Origin: an uncultured Collinsella sp.
GTDB lineage: Bacteria; Actinomycetota; Coriobacteriia; Coriobacteriales; Coriobacteriaceae
Length of the DNA stretch: 32,144 bases
Direction: 5' to 3'
Assembly (NCBI GenBank): GCA_938005465.1
Contig: CALLNU010000018.1
Coordinates: 1 to 32,144 of the forward strand
The translations under genes were made by a program, and so were the position numbers. The notes beneath the pieces were generated by a model, which was given only the letters and a program-made list of their open reading frames with translations, had not been told where the DNA came from and searched no databases. Positions 29,287 to 32,144 of this stretch are shown here, in pieces (the stretch's first letter is position 1; the number at the start of each line of letters is the position of its first letter).

Positions 29287-29332
29287 GTGACCATATGACC
29301 ATGCTAACATGTGCGCACGGTCATATGGTCAC
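29287..29332. repeat. Perfect 14-bp inverted repeat around a centromere-like word
   Basis: GTGACCATATGACC (29287-29300) and GGTCATATGGTCAC (29319-29332) flank an 18-nt spacer containing GCTAACATG. It resembles the site at 29047. It is a candidate binding site for the partition RHH protein or another dimeric regulator. Confidence 0.75.
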
Positions 29333-29401
29333 AGTTGTAGATCGGTTTAATCTGTGGCCCTTAAGCTGAAGCTGCCTCAACGAACCGTGGCTGGCGAGAC
29401 G

Positions 29402-29436
29402 AAAAAGGGGAATCCCTTTTGCGGGATTCCCCTTTC
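29402..29436 (-). terminator. Rho-independent terminator of the surface protein gene
   Basis: A perfect 13-bp stem (29404-29416 with 29423-29435) and a 6-nt loop, followed on the minus strand by TTTTTC. It lies 22 bp past the stop codon. Confidence 0.9.
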
Positions 29437-29457
29437 CGAGTCGTTATGCGATTTGCA

Positions 29458-32144
29458 CTACATCTGCTCGCGGCGCTTCTTTTGATCGAGGAAGACGCCG
29501 GCTGCCACGAGGACGGTACCGCCGATGACGAACGTCTCGCCGATGAGTCCCGCGCGGTCACCGGTCTGGGCGAGGCTGCCGGGCTGGGCGGTATCCGTGC
29601 CGGCGAGGTGCTTCGGGGTGTATGCCGCCTGCTGCTTTGCCGCCTCCTCTGCCTCCTGTCGTGCGATCTCATCGGAAAGCTTCTGCTCCGCTGCGATGCG
29701 GTCGGACTTCGCCTGCTCGTAGGCGGCGAGTGCCGCATCATAGCCGGACTGGAGCCCGTCCACCGCGGCCTGCTTCTCGTCCAGGATGACCTTGGCGGGC
29801 GCGACCTTGGCACGTGCCTCGACTGCTGCGGCGAAAAGCGCGTTGAGGGCGTCATCCGCGTTCACATCATGGCCGGAAGCGATCGCCGCGCCGGCATCGA
29901 TGGAGTTCAGCTTCGACAGCTTGGCGTCTGCCTGCGCCTTTGCCTGCTCGGCGGCGGAGACCAGGGACTCGGCGGCGATGGCATCCGCCTTCGCGGCATC
30001 GAGCGCGGCCTTGGTGTCATTGACAGCCTTTACTGCATCCTGCTCGCGCTGCTGTGTCTCTGCGAGCTTCGCGGCAAGACCGGTGAGGATGTCGAGGTTC
30101 GACTGTGCGCCCACAAGATCGGTCTGGGAGCCGGTGAGCCTGTCGGCGGCAACGCCGGTGTCGGCCTTTGCGGCATCGACGGCACGCTGGGCATCCGCGA
30201 GGGCGCGTGCGGTGCCGTTCGCCTTTTGCTTGGCGGCTGCGAGGACTGCCGCCTTCTCGGCCTGGTCGGCTGCCGCCGCGTCATGGACGCTCTTTGCGGT
30301 ATCGACCGCCTTCTTGGCGTCGGCGACGTCCTGGAAGAACTTCGCGAGGTCGGCGTTCGCATCGTCCACGCCCTGCTGCTTAGCAGCGGTGTCCGCCTTG
30401 GCGGAATCCAACTTAGACTGTGCGGTCATTACGGCTGCGTTGGCAGCATCAAAGGCGACCTGCTTCTGCTGGACGGTCGACTTTGCCGTATCGACTGCCG
30501 CGTTGGCGGCATCGAGGTCCGATTTCGCCGCATCAAGCTCGGTCTGGGCATCCGTGACGCCCTGCTGCTTGGCGGCGACATCAGCCTTGGTGGCATCGAC
30601 GGCACGCTGGGCATCGGCAACACCCTGCTTTGCGGCATCGACACCTGCCTGTGCGGAATCCACCGCGACCTGCTTCTGCTGGACGGTTGTGGCGGCGCCG
30701 GCGGCTGCCTGCTTCCTGGATGCGAGATCGGCCTTGGCTACGTCGAGTGCGCTCTTGGCGTTCTTGAGGCCGTTGATATAGGAGGTCAGCTTCTGCTCGT
30801 ACTCGTCGACGGACATGGGATTCATGTTCCAGCCTGAACCTGCCCAACCAAGGTTTGCGGTATCGAGGCTGTCGGTCTGCCAGCCGTTCAAGGTTCCCTT
30901 GCTGCAGACTGCCATGCCCATATAGCCGATTTCGGGGCTGATGACATGCAGGTAGTGACCGACGGTTGCGGGATATCCGGCAACCTTGAAGTGCTGGTTG
31001 ACATAGGATTCAATCCCGCTATGCGTCTTGTAGAAATCTACGGCATCCTTACCGGTTAGACCGGTGACGCCATAGAGCTCCTGAACCGCCTGATCGAAGA
31101 AAGCCTTTTCTTGGTCAACCCACTGCGGTTTCGGATCGGTTCCATAATTCCATGCGAGGTTTTCGGTCGTATCGAACTGCATGGAATGTCCAAACTTGAC
31201 ATCGGAATAGTTTGCGTTGGCTATCGCCGCTGCAATGAGCTTATAGGTGACCTGGAGTTCGGAGAGACCGACGGACTTGCGATACTCGTTGATGGACTTC
31301 ATGTACGGGATTGCCGCGAGCATGTTGTCGAGACTGGTCGCATCGAGGCTGTTTCCGACCTCGGTGTAGTCCTTGTGTGTACAGTTCTGGATGATCTCGA
31401 TGGCTGAATCGGCACCCATGGCCTTGAAGAAGCCGATGGCTCCCTGCTTGAGTTGTGCGTCGGCGGAGTCGAGTTTCGCCTGTGCCTCGTCGACCTTCTG
31501 CTGGGCGGCGGTCACGGCCGCGTCAGCGGTATCCTTTGCGGTCTTGGCGTTCGCGAGCTCTACGTCGGCGGCTGCCTTGGCGGACTCGGCGTCCTTGACA
31601 GCCTGCTTCGCGGCATCCAGCTTGGCGATGGCATCGGCGTTCGCCTGCTTGGCCGCATCGAGGTCGGAGTTCGCGGCATCGAGTGCGGACTGGGCGTCGT
31701 TCACGCCGGACGCGGCATCGACCGCGGCCTGCTGCTTCGCAGAGAGGGATGCCTGGGCATCATTTAGCTCGGTCTGTGCCGTTGCCGCGGCGGACTGCAC
31801 CTGCTCGAGCTCGGACTCGCACTGGGACTGCACCGCTCGTGCGGCGGCGAGGGTTGCCTCTGCGTCCGCGACCTTCTGTTTTGCCGCATCGTACTCCGGA
31901 CCGCTGGCGCCTGCCTCCGCTGCGGCGAGGTCTGCTTTCGCCTTCTCGTAGGCGGCGCTGGCGGCTGCGGCCTTCGCATCCGCCGCGTCCTTGTTCTGCT
32001 GGGCTGCGGCGAGGACGGCATCGGCGGAATCCTTTGCAGACTGGGCCGCAACCAGCTTGGACTGGGCATCGGCAAGCGTCGCGTTGGCGTTGGCGAGATC
32101 GGCCTGTGCCCTGTCCACGGCAGCCTGGGCGTCGCGCACGGCCT
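29458..32144 (-). CDS. LAQTG-anchored coiled-coil/CAP surface protein, central and C-terminal part
   Basis: Continuation of the gene starting at 719; 32090-32144 duplicates 1-55. Residue numbers are for the joined 1116-aa protein. Ala-rich coiled coil runs to about 455. Residues about 458-653 form a CAP/SCP-like domain, with NEYRKSVGLSEL, GHSMQFDTTENLAW (the His and Glu region typical of CAP folds) and VGHYLHVISPEIGYMGMA. A second coiled coil (about 670-1040) has internal near-repeats such as VQQKQVA and DVAAKQQGVTDAQ. The end is a sortase signal: LAQTG at 1079-1083, a hydrophobic segment, then QKKRREQM. LAQTG instead of LPxTG is a variant I associate with Coriobacteriia. The role is likely adhesion or surface interaction (inference). 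High GC leaves a long open frame on the opposite strand, which is a shadow. Confidence 0.93.
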   Translation of the reverse strand, partial: AVRDAQAAVDRAQADLANANATLADAQSKLVAAQSAKDSADAVLAAAQQNKDAADAKAAAASAAYEKAKADLAAAEAGASGPEYDAAKQKVADAEATLAAARAVQSQCESELEQVQSAAATAQTELNDAQASLSAKQQAAVDAASGVNDAQSALDAANSDLDAAKQANADAIAKLDAAKQAVKDAESAKAAADVELANAKTAKDTADAAVTAAQQKVDEAQAKLDSADAQLKQGAIGFFKAMGADSAIEIIQNCTHKDYTEVGNSLDATSLDNMLAAIPYMKSINEYRKSVGLSELQVTYKLIAAAIANANYSDVKFGHSMQFDTTENLAWNYGTDPKPQWVDQEKAFFDQAVQELYGVTGLTGKDAVDFYKTHSGIESYVNQHFKVAGYPATVGHYLHVISPEIGYMGMAVCSKGTLNGWQTDSLDTANLGWAGSGWNMNPMSVDEYEQKLTSYINGLKNAKSALDVAKADLASRKQAAAGAATTVQQKQVAVDSAQAGVDAAKQGVADAQRAVDATKADVAAKQQGVTDAQTELDAAKSDLDAANAAVDTAKSTVQQKQVAFDAANAAVMTAQSKLDSAKADTAAKQQGVDDANADLAKFFQDVADAKKAVDTAKSVHDAAAADQAEKAAVLAAAKQKANGTARALADAQRAVDAAKADTGVAADRLTGSQTDLVGAQSNLDILTGLAAKLAETQQREQDAVKAVNDTKAALDAAKADAIAAESLVSAAEQAKAQADAKLSKLNSIDAGAAIASGHDVNADDALNALFAAAVEARAKVAPAKVILDEKQAAVDGLQSGYDAALAAYEQAKSDRIAAEQKLSDEIARQEAEEAAKQQAAYTPKHLAGTDTAQPGSLAQTGDRAGLIGETFVIGGTVLVAAGVFLDQKKRREQM

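Noticed and set aside
29419..30837. A 472-codon open frame on the plus strand opposite the surface protein
   Set aside because: It is the shadow of an Ala/GC-rich coding strand: Cys/Leu/Gly-rich composition, no ribosome site, and full overlap with a well-supported gene.

Overview
The window is a closed circle. Its last 55 bases (32090-32144) repeat its first 55, so the real molecule is 32,089 bp. One reading frame, that of a large LAQTG-anchored surface protein, runs through the joint. It is best read as a mobilizable plasmid of a high-GC Gram-positive gut-type bacterium. The Coriobacteriia (Collinsella/Olsenella relatives) are my best guess, from the LAQTG sorting signal, the BspA-like remnant and the DUF4143 ATPases. 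The host is inferred and was not tested.

Layout. 29458-719 across the joint, minus: surface protein with Ala-rich coiled coils and a central CAP/SCP domain. 859-2531: XRE regulator, a 4 x 23 bp repeat array and an AAA ATPase/DUF4143 protein. 2607-5496: a frameshifted BspA fragment, a relaxase 3'-end fragment and several small unknown genes. 6130-6795: three arrays of degenerate 8-bp repeats around an inverted repeat. 6785-7333: a putative DNA-binding protein. 7810-13086, minus: a compact RiPP-like operon (39-aa precursor, B12-type radical SAM enzyme, MFS exporter, unknown 413-aa protein, ThiF/E1-like adenylating enzyme). 13743-15410: IS110 remnant, a second 4 x 23 bp array and a second ATPase of the same family. 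16061-17995: candidate oriT, MobC and relaxase. 18000-19700: structured RNA-like sequence and a small membrane peptide. 19957-23454: serine recombinase, coiled-coil protein and three tandem metallophosphoesterases. 23718-24541: a second small membrane peptide and a membrane protein. 24935-27914: the replication and partition core (CopG-like repressor, Rep, about 13 dyad iterons, ParA and a ribbon-helix-helix partner). 27963-29332: small unknown genes and centromere-like sites.

How it fits together. Rep with iterons, CopG and ParA/RHH maintain the plasmid, MobC and relaxase mobilize it, and the recombinase may resolve multimers. The cargo is a surface adhesin-like protein and a peptide natural product operon that looks undescribed. 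The two ATPase genes each follow their own 23-bp repeat array, and two small hydrophobic peptide genes look like type I toxins. The strongest candidates for new biology are the RiPP operon, the octamer arrays and the paired ATPase/23-bp-array modules.
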